A stretch of 64,000 nt of DNA from Photobacterium ganghwense (GTDB lineage Bacteria > Pseudomonadota > Gammaproteobacteria > Enterobacterales > Vibrionaceae). This document shows positions 9,735 through 20,537 of the stretch, in pieces (position 1 is the first letter of the stretch; each line of letters starts with the position of its first letter). The notes under the pieces were generated by a model that did not search any database, was not told the DNA's origin, and saw only the letters and a program-made list of their open reading frames with translations. The stretch covers positions 124,001 through 188,000 of the forward strand of contig NZ_PYMI01000006.1 in the NCBI RefSeq assembly GCF_003025595.1. The letters run 5' to 3'. A program made the translations under genes and the position numbers.

Positions 9735-10937
9735 ATGCACACCTCTGCCAAGCCGAACATGCCGGTTTCCGTTTATGTCCTGGCTCTGGGCATTTTCGCC
9801 ATGATCAACTGCGAACTGCAGGTACTCGGCATGATGCCGCAAATGGCCCGGGATCTGGATATCAGCCTCTCTCAGGTCGGCTATCTGGTCTCTCTCTATG
9901 CCGCCGCCATGGCCCTCGGGGGCCCGCTGCTCACCCTCGGGTTGGGAACCCAACCACCGAAGAAAATCCTCTACCTGCTGTTTGCGCTTTTTATCATCGG
10001 CGAAGTGCTGGGGGCGCTGGCGCAGAGCTATCCGCAGCTGATCGTCTCCCGGCTGATCACCGGTGCAGTGTCCGGTGCCTTCTTCGGTACCGCACTGGGC
10101 ACCTGCCACCGCCTGGTGGTGCCCGAACTGGGCATCCGCGCCGTCGCCATCGTGCTGGCCGGGATCATGGTCGGGACCATTCTGGGCCTGCCGCTGGCGA
10201 GTCTGGTCGGCGAATACTACGGCTGGCGCGCCAGTTTCTGGCTCGTGGTCGTTCTGACCATGCTAGCGGCGCTGGGCACTGCCGTACTGCTCCCCGTCTT
10301 ACCCGCCGCCCCCAAAATCGGCCTGCGTCAGGAGCTGGCGGCGTTTGGCAACCGCCAACTCTGGGCCGTCTTTGCTACCAGTTTCTGTGTCATTGGTACG
10401 ACCTATGCCGCGTTCAGCTATTTCGTCCCCATCCTGACCCAGCTGGCCGGTTTTACCCACCACAGCGTCACCTTGCTGCTGTTTGCCTACGGGATCGCCA
10501 TGCTGATGGGCAATCACCTCGTTGCCCGACTGGCCGGCAAACGTAACCTGCGCATCCTCGCTGGCGGCTTGGTGCTGCAGAGTCTGTTTCTGATGCTGCT
10601 GGCCCTGTTGGTCCATCAACCCTGGGCAGCCGTCAGCGCCATACTCGGACTCGGCCTGACCGGAATCAGCATGAATCCGGCGATGGTCAGCCGGGTGATG
10701 CAGGTCCCGAACGGCGAGCGGCCGCTGGTCAACACCGTGCACGCCTCGGTGATCACCCTCGGAATCATGTTCGGCAGCTTTGCCAGCGGGCAGGTTCTGG
10801 AATGGGGCTTCAGCCTCCACGCCCCCATGTGGGTCGGGGTCGCCATTGCCGCGCTCGGGTTACTGACCTTGCGGCTTGACCGCTCGGGTGCTGCCGCGTC
10901 GTCTCCGGCCGGGTCTGCCGACACCGTGCCACTGTAG
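9735..10937 (+). CDS. MFS transporter (DHA1 drug:proton antiporter type)
   Basis: 400 residues with about 12 hydrophobic segments. The first block (VYVLALGIFAMINCELQVLGMMPQM) and the loop after helix 2 are typical of the AraJ/YdhP-like branch of the DHA1 family. Such proteins export small molecules, drugs or sugars at the cost of the proton gradient. The substrate cannot be predicted. The start MHTSAKPN was taken because the longer frame would overlap the operator palindrome. The gene is divergent from its presumed LysR regulator, and no other gene is in the unit. Confidence 0.9.
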   Translation: MHTSAKPNMPVSVYVLALGIFAMINCELQVLGMMPQMARDLDISLSQVGYLVSLYAAAMALGGPLLTLGLGTQPPKKILYLLFALFIIGEVLGALAQSYPQLIVSRLITGAVSGAFFGTALGTCHRLVVPELGIRAVAIVLAGIMVGTILGLPLASLVGEYYGWRASFWLVVVLTMLAALGTAVLLPVLPAAPKIGLRQELAAFGNRQLWAVFATSFCVIGTTYAAFSYFVPILTQLAGFTHHSVTLLLFAYGIAMLMGNHLVARLAGKRNLRILAGGLVLQSLFLMLLALLVHQPWAAVSAILGLGLTGISMNPAMVSRVMQVPNGERPLVNTVHASVITLGIMFGSFASGQVLEWGFSLHAPMWVGVAIAALGLLTLRLDRSGAAASSPAGSADTVPL

Positions 10938-11144
10938 CGCCAGGTGAACACAGGTAACGCCAGCGGGCCTTTCGCACCGTCGTATCAGTAGAAGGAGGCT
11001 CGTCCTCTTCACCATACGCGCCCTTCACCGGACACCGGGCTGTCACGTCGCAGCCCGGCCACCTCCCCTTTTTTAGCAAAAGCCATCTAGGATTAATAAG
11101 AAGCGGTTCAGATCAGAAAAAGATGATTTTTCAAGCAGCCCGCC

Positions 11145-11173
11145 AATTTCAATTAGCCGCAGTTCATGATAAT
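11145..11173 (+). promoter_or_regulatory. Weak candidate promoter of gmk
   Basis: GATAAT (11168-11173) 36 bases before gmk with an AT-rich upstream stretch but no convincing -35. The 271-base gap between the MFS gene and gmk holds nothing else I can support. Confidence 0.3.
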
Positions 11174-11199
11174 CTGCGCGCCCTTCTATCACTGAGTGA

Positions 11200-11835
<636 letters not shown>

Positions 11836-11885
11836 CTATTTTTGTACAATTTTCCATCTTTACTTAATTACCACTGGAGTCCTCC

Positions 11886-12161
11886 ATGGCACGCGTAACC
11901 GTTCAAGACGCTGTTGATAAAATTGGCAACCGTTTCGATCTCATTCAAATTGCGGCACGCCGCGCTCGTCAGATGCAAACTGGCGGTAAGGATCCACTGG
12001 TTCCGGAAGAAAACGACAAGTACACAGTGATCGCACTGCGTGAAATCGAAGAAGGCCTGATCACTAAAGATATCCTGGATGCCCGTGAGCGTCAGGAAAT
12101 TCAAGAGCAGGAAGCAGCAGAGCTAGCCGCAGTTAGCGCTATTGCCGGCGACAACCGTTAA
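11886..12161 (+). CDS. rpoZ: RNA polymerase omega subunit
   Basis: 91 residues starting [20 protein letters not shown], the canonical omega start. Omega wraps the C-terminus of beta-prime, helps assembly of RNA polymerase and forms part of one ppGpp-binding site. It is 50 bases after gmk and 18 bases before spoT, a standard co-transcribed arrangement. Confidence 0.97.
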   Translation: MARVTVQDAVDKIGNRFDLIQIAARRARQMQTGGKDPLVPEENDKYTVIALREIEEGLITKDILDARERQEIQEQEAAELAAVSAIAGDNR

Positions 12162-12179
12162 TTCAGGGAACCGGGCGCA

Positions 12180-14306
12180 TTGTATCTTTTTGATAGCCTG
12201 AAAGAAGTCGTAACTGAATACCTGCCTGAGACTCAGATTGAGGCTCTCAGGCAGGCCTATCTCGTTGCGCGTGATGCCCACGAAGGGCAAACCCGCTCCA
12301 GCGGCGAACCTTACATCATCCACCCTATTGCTGTCGCTCGTATCCTGGCCGAAATGCGCCTGGACTACGAAACCCTGATGGCCGCCCTTCTCCATGATGT
12401 GATTGAAGACACCGATGTCACCAAAGAAGACCTCGCCAGCCGTTTTGGCTGTACCGTGGCCGAACTGGTGGATGGCGTCTCCAAGCTGGACAAACTGAAG
12501 TTCCGTGACCGCAAAGAAGCGCAAGCCGAGAACTTCCGCAAGATGATCATGGCCATGGCCCATGACATCCGCGTTATCCTGATCAAGCTGGCCGACCGGA
12601 CGCACAACATGCGTACCCTGGGTGCCCTGCGCCCTGACAAACGTCGCCGCATTGCCCGCGAAACCCTGGAGATTTTCTCTCCGCTGGCACACCGCCTGGG
12701 TATTCACAACATCAAAACCGAGCTGGAAGAGCTGGGTTTCGAAGCCCTGTACCCGAACCGCTACCGCGTGCTGAAAGAAGTCGTGGCAGCCGCGCGTGGC
12801 AACCGTAAAGAAATGATCAACAAGATTCACGCCGAAATCGAGGGTCGCCTCGAAGACGCGGGGATCAATGGCAAGGTGCTGGGACGCGAGAAGAACCTGT
12901 ACTCCATCTACAACAAGATGAAGAACAAGGAGCAGCGCTTCCACTCCATCATGGACATCTATGCCTTCCGGGTGCTGGTGAAAGATCTCGATACCTGCTA
13001 TCGCGTACTGGGTCAGGTGCATAACCTGTACAAGCCGCGTCCGAGCCGGATGAAAGACTACATCGCCATCCCGAAAGCCAACGGCTACCAGTCGCTTCAC
13101 ACCTCACTGGTGGGCCCGCACGGGGTGCCGGTGGAAGTGCAGATCCGTACCGAAGATATGGATCAGATGGCCGACAAAGGGGTCGCCGCTCACTGGGCGT
13201 ACAAAGACGGCGAAAGCTCCGGCACCACTGCGCAGGTCAAAGCCCAGCGCTGGATGCAAAGCCTGCTCGAACTGCAGCAAAGCGCTGGCAGCTCCTTTGA
13301 ATTTATCGAGAACGTAAAATCCGATCTGTTTCCGGATGAGATTTACGTTTTCACCCCGAAAGGCCGGATCGTTGAACTGCCGGTTGGTGCCACAGCGGTC
13401 GATTTCGCCTATGCCGTGCATACCGATGTCGGTAACGCCTGTGTCGGTGCCCGGGTAGAGCGTCAGCCATACCCACTGAGCAAACCGCTGAAAAACGGCC
13501 AGACCGTGGAGATCATCAGCGCGCCGGGAGCCCGCCCGAACGCTGCCTGGCTCAACTATGTAGTGACCTCTCGGGCCCGCACCAAGATTCGTCAAGTGCT
13601 GAAAACCATGCGTCGGGAAGAGTCCATTATTCTCGGCCGTCGCTTGCTCAATCACGCGCTGGGCGCGCTGAACATTGATCAGATTGAGCCGGAAAACCTG
13701 CACAAGGTACTGACCGATCTGCGTCTGGACAACCGCGAAGAACTGCTGGCCGAAATTGGTCTGGGTAAACTGATGAGCGTCGTGATTGCCCGCCGCCTGC
13801 TGGGCAATGTCGAAGAGCCGTCAGAAGCCGGTGACCCAGCTGTCAGCGGTGGGGCGAACAACAAGCGCCTGCCAATCCGCGGGGCCGACGGTATTCTGCT
13901 GACCTTTGCCAACTGCTGTCACCCGATTCACGGCGACCCGATCATGGCGCATGTCAGCCCGGGTAAAGGGCTGGTGATTCACCGTGAAGAGTGTGCCAAC
14001 ATCCGTGGTTACCAGAGAGAGCCGGACAAATACATGCCGGTGGAGTGGAGTGACGAGTTCGAGCAGGAGTTTGTCACCATCCTGAAAGTGGACATGCAGA
14101 ACCATCAAGGTGCCCTGGCGGATCTGACCAACACCATTGCTGCGACCGGTTCCAACATTCAGGGACTGTCAACCGAAGAGAAAGACGGCCGCCTGTACAC
14201 CATTACAGTACGCCTGACGACCAAGGGGCGTATCCACCTGGCCAATATCATGCGCCGGATCCGGGTCATGCCGAACGTGGTCCGCGTCTCGCGACAGAAA
14301 AACTGA
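12180..14306 (+). CDS. spoT: Bifunctional (p)ppGpp synthetase/hydrolase SpoT
   Basis: 708 residues with a TTG start (MYLFDSLKEV), as I recall for the E. coli gene. Domains in order: HD hydrolase (about 20-195, with HPIAVARILAEM and AALLHDVIEDT carrying the metal-binding His, His-Asp and Glu-Asp), synthetase (about 230-350, with the RMKD form of the motif seen in bifunctional enzymes, then YIAIPKANGYQSLHTSL), TGS (about 385-448), helical linker, and C-terminal ACT (about 630-706). It degrades and weakly makes (p)ppGpp in response to carbon, lipid and other starvation. It is third in gmk-rpoZ-spoT and ends before a strong terminator-like hairpin. Confidence 0.97.
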   Translation: MYLFDSLKEVVTEYLPETQIEALRQAYLVARDAHEGQTRSSGEPYIIHPIAVARILAEMRLDYETLMAALLHDVIEDTDVTKEDLASRFGCTVAELVDGVSKLDKLKFRDRKEAQAENFRKMIMAMAHDIRVILIKLADRTHNMRTLGALRPDKRRRIARETLEIFSPLAHRLGIHNIKTELEELGFEALYPNRYRVLKEVVAAARGNRKEMINKIHAEIEGRLEDAGINGKVLGREKNLYSIYNKMKNKEQRFHSIMDIYAFRVLVKDLDTCYRVLGQVHNLYKPRPSRMKDYIAIPKANGYQSLHTSLVGPHGVPVEVQIRTEDMDQMADKGVAAHWAYKDGESSGTTAQVKAQRWMQSLLELQQSAGSSFEFIENVKSDLFPDEIYVFTPKGRIVELPVGATAVDFAYAVHTDVGNACVGARVERQPYPLSKPLKNGQTVEIISAPGARPNAAWLNYVVTSRARTKIRQVLKTMRREESIILGRRLLNHALGALNIDQIEPENLHKVLTDLRLDNREELLAEIGLGKLMSVVIARRLLGNVEEPSEAGDPAVSGGANNKRLPIRGADGILLTFANCCHPIHGDPIMAHVSPGKGLVIHREECANIRGYQREPDKYMPVEWSDEFEQEFVTILKVDMQNHQGALADLTNTIAATGSNIQGLSTEEKDGRLYTITVRLTTKGRIHLANIMRRIRVMPNVVRVSRQKN

Positions 14307-14333
14307 GCCGGTTCTGTGAACCCGATAAACTGT

Positions 14334-14361
14334 AAAACGCCCGCTTCCGGGCGTTTTCTTT
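14334..14361 (+). terminator. Terminator between spoT and trmH
   Basis: Perfect 10-bp stem AAAACGCCCG/CGGGCGTTTT with a CTTC loop followed by CTTT, 28 bases after the spoT stop. trmH begins about 18 bases beyond, so trmH may depend on read-through. Confidence 0.75.
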
Positions 14362-14378
14362 AAACAGACACCAATACC

Positions 14379-15089
14379 ATGACACCAGATCGCTTCCAAC
14401 GCATCCAGACAGTCCTTGCCACCCGCCAGCCGGATCTCACGGTGTGCATGGAAGAAGTCCACAAACCCAATAACGTTTCCGCCATCATCCGCACCGCCGA
14501 CGCCGTCGGGGTCCATAAGGTGCACGCCGTGTGGCCGCAAGAAAACATGCGCGTACTGAGCCACACCTCAGCCGGTGCCCGCAACTGGGTTGAGCTGGAA
14601 ACGCATGACACCATGGTCGATGCCATTGCTGCCCTCAAAGACCAGGGCATGCAGGTGCTGGCCACCCACCTGTCTGACACCGCCATCGACTTTCGTGAGG
14701 TGGATTACACCAAACCGACCGCCATTATTCTCGGCGGCGAAAAAAATGGGATCACCTCGGAAGCCCTGGCGCTTGCCGATCAGGATATCATCATCCCGAT
14801 GGTAGGTATGGTACAGTCACTGAACGTATCGGTCGCCAGCGCACTCATCCTGTATGAAGCCCAGCGCCAGCGCCAGCAGGCCGGGATGTATGATCGCGAC
14901 ACCACCCTGTTGCCTGACGACGTGGTACACCGCATTCTGTTTGAACGGGGTCACCCGGTGCTGGCCAAGGTGGCACAACGCAAAGGCATGCCATACCCGC
15001 CCCTGGATGAAGACGGCCAGATTGTGGCCGATGAAGCCTGGTGGCAGAAAATTCAGGCGATTGAACCGAAACGCAAAAAACGCCAATGA
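14379..15089 (+). CDS. trmH: tRNA (guanosine(18)-2'-O)-methyltransferase
   Basis: 236 residues of the SPOUT class. TrmH methylates the ribose of G18 in the D-loop of tRNAs with S-adenosylmethionine. The SPOUT motifs are visible: motif 1 NNVSAIIRTADAVGV (about 32-46), motif 2 ILGGEKNGIT (about 116-125) and motif 3 MVQSLNVSVASALILYE (about 145-161), which form the knotted AdoMet site. The C-terminus is basic (KRKKRQ). It lies between spoT and recG, its normal place in gammaproteobacteria, with 18 bases to recG. Confidence 0.96.
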   Translation: MTPDRFQRIQTVLATRQPDLTVCMEEVHKPNNVSAIIRTADAVGVHKVHAVWPQENMRVLSHTSAGARNWVELETHDTMVDAIAALKDQGMQVLATHLSDTAIDFREVDYTKPTAIILGGEKNGITSEALALADQDIIIPMVGMVQSLNVSVASALILYEAQRQRQQAGMYDRDTTLLPDDVVHRILFERGHPVLAKVAQRKGMPYPPLDEDGQIVADEAWWQKIQAIEPKRKKRQ

Positions 15090-15107
15090 TCTGAGACGGA
15101 CCCAGCG

Positions 15108-17189
15108 ATGAGCGGACAACTATTAGATACTATCGCCCTTACTGAACTTTCCGGTGTCGGGGCAAAAATGGCCGAAAAATTGGACAAGATAGGTCTGCGC
15201 ACGGTGCAGGACCTGCTGTTTCACCTGCCGCTCCGCTATGAGGACCGTACCCGGATCTGGCCGATTGCCAGTGCCATGCCCGGCCAGTACCTGACAATCC
15301 AGGGCGAGGTGCTGAACAGCAACATCACCTTCGGCAAACGCAAAATGCTGACGGTGAAAATCAGCGACCAGACCGGCTCCGCCACCCTGCGTTTTTTCAA
15401 TTTCAATGCCGCGATGAAAAACAGCCTGGCTGACGGCAAGCAGGTGAAAGCTTACGGCGAAATCAAACGCGGCAAGTACGGACTGGAAATCATTCATCCG
15501 GATTACCGGGTCTTCTCCGAGCCTACCGAGCTGAGTGTGGAAGAGACCCTCACCCCGGTCTATCCCACTACCGACGGCCTACGCCAACTGACCCTGCGCA
15601 GCCTGACCGATCAGGCTCTGGGCCTGCTCGACAAAGCTGCGGTACGCGAGTTGCTGCCGGAAGGGCTGTACGACCGCCAGATGACTCTGGCGCAGGCACT
15701 CCATGTGATGCACCGTCCGACACCGGATGTCTCGCTTGACCAACTGGAAGAGGGAAAACACCCGGCCCAGCGGCGGCTGATCCTCGAAGAGCTGCTGGCC
15801 CAGAACCTGTCGATGCTGGCGGTGCGCCAGAAAAGCCAGCGCCATGCTGCCTGGCCATTAGCCACGCAAGATACCCTGAAGCAACAACTGCTGGCCGGAC
15901 TGCCGTTCAGCCCGACCGGTGCTCAACAGCGGGTCGTGGCGGACATTGAGCGGGATATGGCCCAACCTCACCCGATGATGCGTCTGGTTCAGGGGGATGT
16001 CGGCTCTGGCAAAACCCTGGTCGCAGCCTTGGCTGCCCTGCGGGCAATCGAGCACGGTTTTCAGGTCGCACTGATGGCCCCGACCGAGCTGCTGGCCGAG
16101 CAGCACGCGATTAACTTTGCCAGCTGGCTCAATCCGTTAGGGATTGAGGTGGGCTGGCTGGCGGGCAAGCTCAAAGGCAAGGCCCGCGACAGCGAGCTTA
16201 CCCGGATTGAAAGCGGCGAGGCCAAAATGGTGGTCGGCACCCACGCCCTGTTCCAGGAGCAGGTCCAGTTTCACAACCTGGCACTGGTGATCATCGATGA
16301 GCAACACCGCTTCGGCGTGCACCAGCGGCTGGAACTACGGGAAAAAGGGGCCCACCAGGGCCGTTATCCCCACCAGTTAATCATGACCGCGACCCCGATT
16401 CCGCGTACTCTCGCCATGACGGCCTACGCCGATCTGGAAACCTCGGTCATTGACGAACTGCCGCCAGGACGTACCCCGATCCAGACCGTCGCCCTGCCCG
16501 ATTCACGCCGCGCCGACATCATCAACCGGATTCGGGGCGCCTGCCTCAGTGAAGGGCGTCAGGCTTACTGGGTCTGTACCCTGATCGACGAGTCAGAAGT
16601 GCTCGAAGCCCAGGCGGCGTCCGACACCGCCGATGAGCTGACGGCCCAGTTGCCGGAACTCAACATCGGGCTGGTGCACGGCCGGATGAAACCAGCCGAG
16701 AAGCAAGCCGTGATGCAGCGCTTTAAAGACGGTGAGCTGCACTTGTTGGTGGCTACCACGGTGATTGAGGTCGGCGTCGATGTCCCCAACGCCAGCTTGA
16801 TGATCATCGAAAACCCCGAACGGCTCGGTCTGGCTCAGCTCCACCAGCTCCGGGGACGGGTCGGCCGGGGGAGCGTCGCCAGCCATTGTGTGCTGCTCTA
16901 CCATGCTCCGCTGTCAAAAACCGCCCAGAAGCGCCTCGGCGTCCTGCGGGAAAGCAGTGATGGCTTTGTGATTGCCCAGCGCGATCTGGAAATCCGTGGC
17001 CCCGGTGAACTGCTGGGAACTAAACAGACCGGCATTGCCGACTTTAAAGTCGCCGACTTAGTCCGCGATCAGCATCTGATCCCCGAGGTTCAGCGGCTGG
17101 CGCGTTACCTGCACGACCATTACCCGGAGAATGCCAAGGCCATTATCGACCGCTGGCTGGGACAACGGGAAAATTACTCCAACGCCTGA
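15108..17189 (+). CDS. recG: ATP-dependent DNA helicase RecG
   Basis: 693 residues, full length. The N-terminal wedge domain (about 1-155, OB fold) splits branched DNA; the helicase core follows with Walker A GDVGSGKT (about residue 297), the DEQH box IIDEQHRFGV, motif III TATPIPRTLA, and motifs V-VI ending in QLRGRVGRG. RecG reverses stalled forks and processes Holliday junctions and R-loops. It is the last gene of the gmk-to-recG run; the next 449 bases carry no gene. Confidence 0.97.
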   Translation: MSGQLLDTIALTELSGVGAKMAEKLDKIGLRTVQDLLFHLPLRYEDRTRIWPIASAMPGQYLTIQGEVLNSNITFGKRKMLTVKISDQTGSATLRFFNFNAAMKNSLADGKQVKAYGEIKRGKYGLEIIHPDYRVFSEPTELSVEETLTPVYPTTDGLRQLTLRSLTDQALGLLDKAAVRELLPEGLYDRQMTLAQALHVMHRPTPDVSLDQLEEGKHPAQRRLILEELLAQNLSMLAVRQKSQRHAAWPLATQDTLKQQLLAGLPFSPTGAQQRVVADIERDMAQPHPMMRLVQGDVGSGKTLVAALAALRAIEHGFQVALMAPTELLAEQHAINFASWLNPLGIEVGWLAGKLKGKARDSELTRIESGEAKMVVGTHALFQEQVQFHNLALVIIDEQHRFGVHQRLELREKGAHQGRYPHQLIMTATPIPRTLAMTAYADLETSVIDELPPGRTPIQTVALPDSRRADIINRIRGACLSEGRQAYWVCTLIDESEVLEAQAASDTADELTAQLPELNIGLVHGRMKPAEKQAVMQRFKDGELHLLVATTVIEVGVDVPNASLMIIENPERLGLAQLHQLRGRVGRGSVASHCVLLYHAPLSKTAQKRLGVLRESSDGFVIAQRDLEIRGPGELLGTKQTGIADFKVADLVRDQHLIPEVQRLARYLHDHYPENAKAIIDRWLGQRENYSNA

Positions 17190-17451
17190 TCATAGCTGGT
17201 GCCTGGCTTGCCCCGGCACCCGTTCCCCCTTCCGACCAGTGCCCCCAAACCCTGTCCCCGAGCACGGCTTCCATTCATAGTCATCAATCATAGCCACCCA
17301 GCACAGTCGCTAATCGCTGACAACTGGCACTGCCACCGTCTGACCGTGTCCAACGTTAATCCTTGCCGCCCTTTCCTTCTGCACAACGCTGTTGCACTTC
17401 ACTTTTACATTTTTGTTCCGCCATTTCTGTTCGCCGTTTCCTTTGGCAACT

Positions 17452-17467
17452 GCGCAAACGTTTGCTT
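17452..17467. promoter_or_regulatory. PurR operator upstream of the purine permease
   Basis: Perfect palindrome GCAAACGTTTGC (17454-17465) inside the PurR consensus ACGCAAACGTTTGC. It overlaps the -35 of the promoter at 17461-17489, so PurR with hypoxanthine or guanine should repress transcription. The rest of the 17190-17638 gap shows no gene. Confidence 0.85.
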
Positions 17468-17489
17468 TTTAGTGAGAGATCTCTACAAT
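17461..17489 (+). promoter_or_regulatory. Promoter of xanP
   Basis: TTTGCT, 17 bases, then TACAAT. The -35 lies within the PurR palindrome. The mRNA leader would be about 140 bases long. Confidence 0.6.
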
Positions 17490-17638
17490 AGCGGCCAACT
17501 TTTATTCATCCTCTGATTCCCTGTGGGATTTCGGTTCTGACTAACAGCAATCACAGAAAGTATCCGAACCACACAGCGGGTAACCCATTCAGCGTTACCG
17601 GCGGGAAAACAGCAACCCAGCACAGGAACCCAAGGGCC

Positions 17639-19009
17639 ATGACACGCCAACACAGCGCTATTGAGACGCCGCGTAAATCTGATCTGATTTATCGACTGGA
17701 AGACCGTCCGCCGCTTCCCCAAACTCTGTTTGCCGCAACCCAGCACCTGCTGGCCATGTTTGTGGCGGTGATCACCCCGTCGCTGATCATCTGTCAGGCA
17801 CTCGGGCTGCCGGCCAGCGATACTAACACCATCGTCAGCATGTCATTGTTCGCCTCGGGGATTGCCTCGTTTATCCAGATCCGCACCTTTGGTCCGGTCG
17901 GTTCCGGCCTGTTGTCCATCCAGGGCACCAGCTTCAACTTTCTCGGTCCGATTATCGGTGCCGGCCTGGCACTGAAAGCCGGTGGCGCAGATATCCCGAC
18001 CATGATGGCCGCCATTTTCGGTACGATTCTGCTGGCCTCGCTGACCGAAGTATTCATCTCGCGGGTGCTGCAGTATGCCCAGCGTATTATCACCCCGCTG
18101 GTGTCCGGCATTGTCGTGACCCTGATTGGCCTGACCCTGATTCAGATTGGCCTGACCTCAATGGGCGGCGGCTATGCCGCAATTGAAAGTGGCAGCTTCG
18201 GCAGCCTGGATAACCTGATGCTGGCCGGGACCGTTCTGGGTCTGATTGTGCTGCTCAACCGGGTGAAAAACCCATACCTGCGCGTTTCATCCATTGTGCT
18301 CGCCATGGCTGCCGGTACCTTGCTGGCCTGGATGAGCGGGATGGTCGATACCAGCCGTATGGCTGAAACCGATCTGGTGGCCATTCCAATGCCAATGCAG
18401 TACGGCCTGGGCTTTGACTGGGGACTGCTGATCCCGCTGGTGATTGTCTTTGCCATCACCTCACTGGAAGCCATCGGGGATATAACAGCGACATCAGAAA
18501 CCTCTGAGCAGCCGGTTGCCGGGCCGGTGTACCTCAAACGCATCAAAGGCGGCGTACTGGCAGACGGCATCAACTCCGCCCTGGCTGCAGTGCTGAACAG
18601 CTTCCCGAACTCCACATTCAGCCAGAACAACGGCATTATCCAGCTGACTGGCGTAGCCAGCCGCTATATCGGTTACTTTGTGGCTGGCATGCTTATCCTG
18701 CTGGGTCTGCTGCCGGGCGTTGCCAATCTGGTGCAGCTGATCCCGGAACCGGTACTGGGCGGCGCCACCATCGTGATGTTCGGCACCATCGCGGCCTCTG
18801 GCGTGCGCATCATTTCACGCTGCGAGCTGGACCGCCGTGCCATCCTGATCATGGCGCTGTCGTTCTCCATGGGTCTGGGGATCGCCCAGAAGCCGGAAAT
18901 CCTACAGTTCATGCCGGATATCGTTAAGAGCATCCTGTCTTCCGGGATGGCTGCCGGTGGTATCACCGCGATTGTGCTGAATCTGGTTTTGCCGGAAGAA
19001 AAGCACTGA
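17639..19009 (+). CDS. xanP: NCS2 family xanthine/purine permease
   Basis: 456 residues with about 14 hydrophobic segments. Family marks are [10 protein letters not shown] in the first half, a Glu in [14 protein letters not shown] (about 278-291) and the NCS2 signature [21 protein letters not shown] near residue 322, which set substrate binding in the E. coli xanthine:proton symporters XanP/XanQ. Sequence and location (after spoT-trmH-recG, as xanP in E. coli) point to xanthine uptake; a related purine cannot be ruled out. The upstream PurR box supports a purine substrate. The ribosome site AGGAA plus AAGGG lies in front of the ATG. Confidence 0.9.
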   Translation: MTRQHSAIETPRKSDLIYRLEDRPPLPQTLFAATQHLLAMFVAVITPSLIICQALGLPASDTNTIVSMSLFASGIASFIQIRTFGPVGSGLLSIQGTSFNFLGPIIGAGLALKAGGADIPTMMAAIFGTILLASLTEVFISRVLQYAQRIITPLVSGIVVTLIGLTLIQIGLTSMGGGYAAIESGSFGSLDNLMLAGTVLGLIVLLNRVKNPYLRVSSIVLAMAAGTLLAWMSGMVDTSRMAETDLVAIPMPMQYGLGFDWGLLIPLVIVFAITSLEAIGDITATSETSEQPVAGPVYLKRIKGGVLADGINSALAAVLNSFPNSTFSQNNGIIQLTGVASRYIGYFVAGMLILLGLLPGVANLVQLIPEPVLGGATIVMFGTIAASGVRIISRCELDRRAILIMALSFSMGLGIAQKPEILQFMPDIVKSILSSGMAAGGITAIVLNLVLPEEKH

Positions 19010-19066
19010 GCGCAAGAACTGAAAAGAGCCTGACGCTGGCAACGCCTGCAGATAACACTGGAGACA

Positions 19067-19100
19067 AAAAAAGCGAGCCCCAACGGGGCTCGCTTTTTTA
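19067..19100. terminator. Bidirectional terminator between xanP and envZ
   Basis: GCGAGCCCC/GGGGCTCGC stem with a three-base loop and A/T runs on the two sides. It can end xanP rightward and envZ leftward. Confidence 0.85.
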
Positions 19101-19138
19101 TGGGCCAGAGTGTCGGTTTCACACCCGGCTGGCGTTTC

Positions 19139-19176
<38 letters not shown>

Positions 19177-19178
19177 AA

Positions 19179-20534
19179 TCAGTGCTTTTTCATCACCAGC
19201 GGCAAACCAATCTGAATCCGTAATCCGCCTTCACTGCGGTTACTGACCTGAATGCTGCCTTCGTGCTGGTCGACAATTCGCTTGACGATCGCCAGCCCCA
19301 GTCCGGTCCCTTCCGTTTCATTACCGCGTGCGGTATCGCCCCGGGTCAGCGGCTGGAACATCTTGGCCACCTGATCCGGCTCAATCCCCGGCCCGTCATC
19401 TTCGACGCAGAACCAGGCACAGGTACGATCCGCAGTGGCACCACTGGAAATTTTGACCCAGCCATTGCCATAACGCAGCGCATTGACCACCAGGTTGGCC
19501 ACCAGGCGCTTAATCGACACGCCATTGCCAAGCACCACACCGGGAATCGCGTCCAGCGCGAGCTCAATCTGACGCTCATAACCGCCTTCCGCTTCGGCCA
19601 CTTCACACAACAATCCGTTCAGATCCAGCGCTTCAGCCTCAGACAGTTTCTGGGTCGATTTGAGGTACTCCATAAACTGACTGATGATCGCATTACACTC
19701 TTCCGTGTCTTTAATCATGCTTTCAGCCAGATAACCGTCTTCCGGCGACATCATCTCCGTCGCCAGACGAATTCGGGTCAACGGGGTACGCAAGTCATGG
19801 CTGACCCCGGCCAGCAACAACGCCCGGTCATCTTCCAGCTGCTTGATGCCTTCCGCCATCCGGTTGAAGGCTTTGGTCACAGCACGGATTTCTGAGGCTC
19901 CCCGCTCCGGCAGTACCGGCGGCGACTCACCGCGGGCAACCTGCAGCGCCGCCTGCTCCAGTGCCACCAGCGGGCGGTTCTGAATACGGATAAACAGCCA
20001 GCCGCCAGCAATCACCATAAAGGCAATGATCAGGCTGTAGTTAAACAGTGGTGAAAAGTCATCTTCCTGCAACTCCGACAGCGGAATCCGCATCAGGTAG
20101 CCGGGAATCGAATCGCTTTTCAGCCACAGCACATAGCTGTCAGCCCCGAGCACCAGCCGCACCTCAGTCGGTGATTCCAGCTCGTTGCTCATTTCCTCGC
20201 TGAGGTATTCGATGACCGTGGCCTGCTCGAATTCCTGCAGCTCACCATCAGCAATCGGATCACTGCCGTCTTCGGCGTGCAGGGTTACCCCCAGCTGTTC
20301 CAGCAGTTGCCGGCGCAACGGCGTATCCAGATGAAACGTATGGCCGTCAGCCAGCTCAACGTCTTCTTTGAGCATCAACCGCACTTCATAGGCGAGAATG
20401 CGGTTGAACTGCTGCAAGCTGGGCAACAGCGCATAATTCAGCACGGCCAGGTAAGAAAAAATCTGGCTGGCAATTAACAGGCCAGCCAGCAGGATTAGCG
20501 TCCGGGTAAAGGTACTGCGCGGCGACAATCGCAT
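19179..20534 (-). CDS. envZ: Osmosensor histidine kinase EnvZ
   Basis: 451 residues. First membrane segment about 12-33, periplasmic region to about 162, second segment about 164-183, HAMP (about 184-236), dimerisation/phosphoacceptor helix with His246 in [13 protein letters not shown], then the HATPase_c domain with N, G1 (DDGPGI) and G2 (GTGLGLAIV) boxes. EnvZ phosphorylates and dephosphorylates OmpR in response to osmolarity and envelope signals, controlling porin genes. It starts 3 bases after the ompR stop. The stop codon is followed by an in-frame hexamer repeat that would add a Pro-Glu tail if the stop were lost. Confidence 0.97.
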   Translation of the reverse strand: MRLSPRSTFTRTLILLAGLLIASQIFSYLAVLNYALLPSLQQFNRILAYEVRLMLKEDVELADGHTFHLDTPLRRQLLEQLGVTLHAEDGSDPIADGELQEFEQATVIEYLSEEMSNELESPTEVRLVLGADSYVLWLKSDSIPGYLMRIPLSELQEDDFSPLFNYSLIIAFMVIAGGWLFIRIQNRPLVALEQAALQVARGESPPVLPERGASEIRAVTKAFNRMAEGIKQLEDDRALLLAGVSHDLRTPLTRIRLATEMMSPEDGYLAESMIKDTEECNAIISQFMEYLKSTQKLSEAEALDLNGLLCEVAEAEGGYERQIELALDAIPGVVLGNGVSIKRLVANLVVNALRYGNGWVKISSGATADRTCAWFCVEDDGPGIEPDQVAKMFQPLTRGDTARGNETEGTGLGLAIVKRIVDQHEGSIQVSNRSEGGLRIQIGLPLVMKKH

Positions 20535-20537
20535 GGC

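Noticed and set aside
12123..13100. 325-codon frame opposite spoT
   Set aside because: Shadow of the spoT coding strand; no start signals or family similarity.
17199..17516. 105-codon frame between recG and the purine permease
   Set aside because: It runs through the PurR box and promoter, is Pro/His-rich and has no family similarity.
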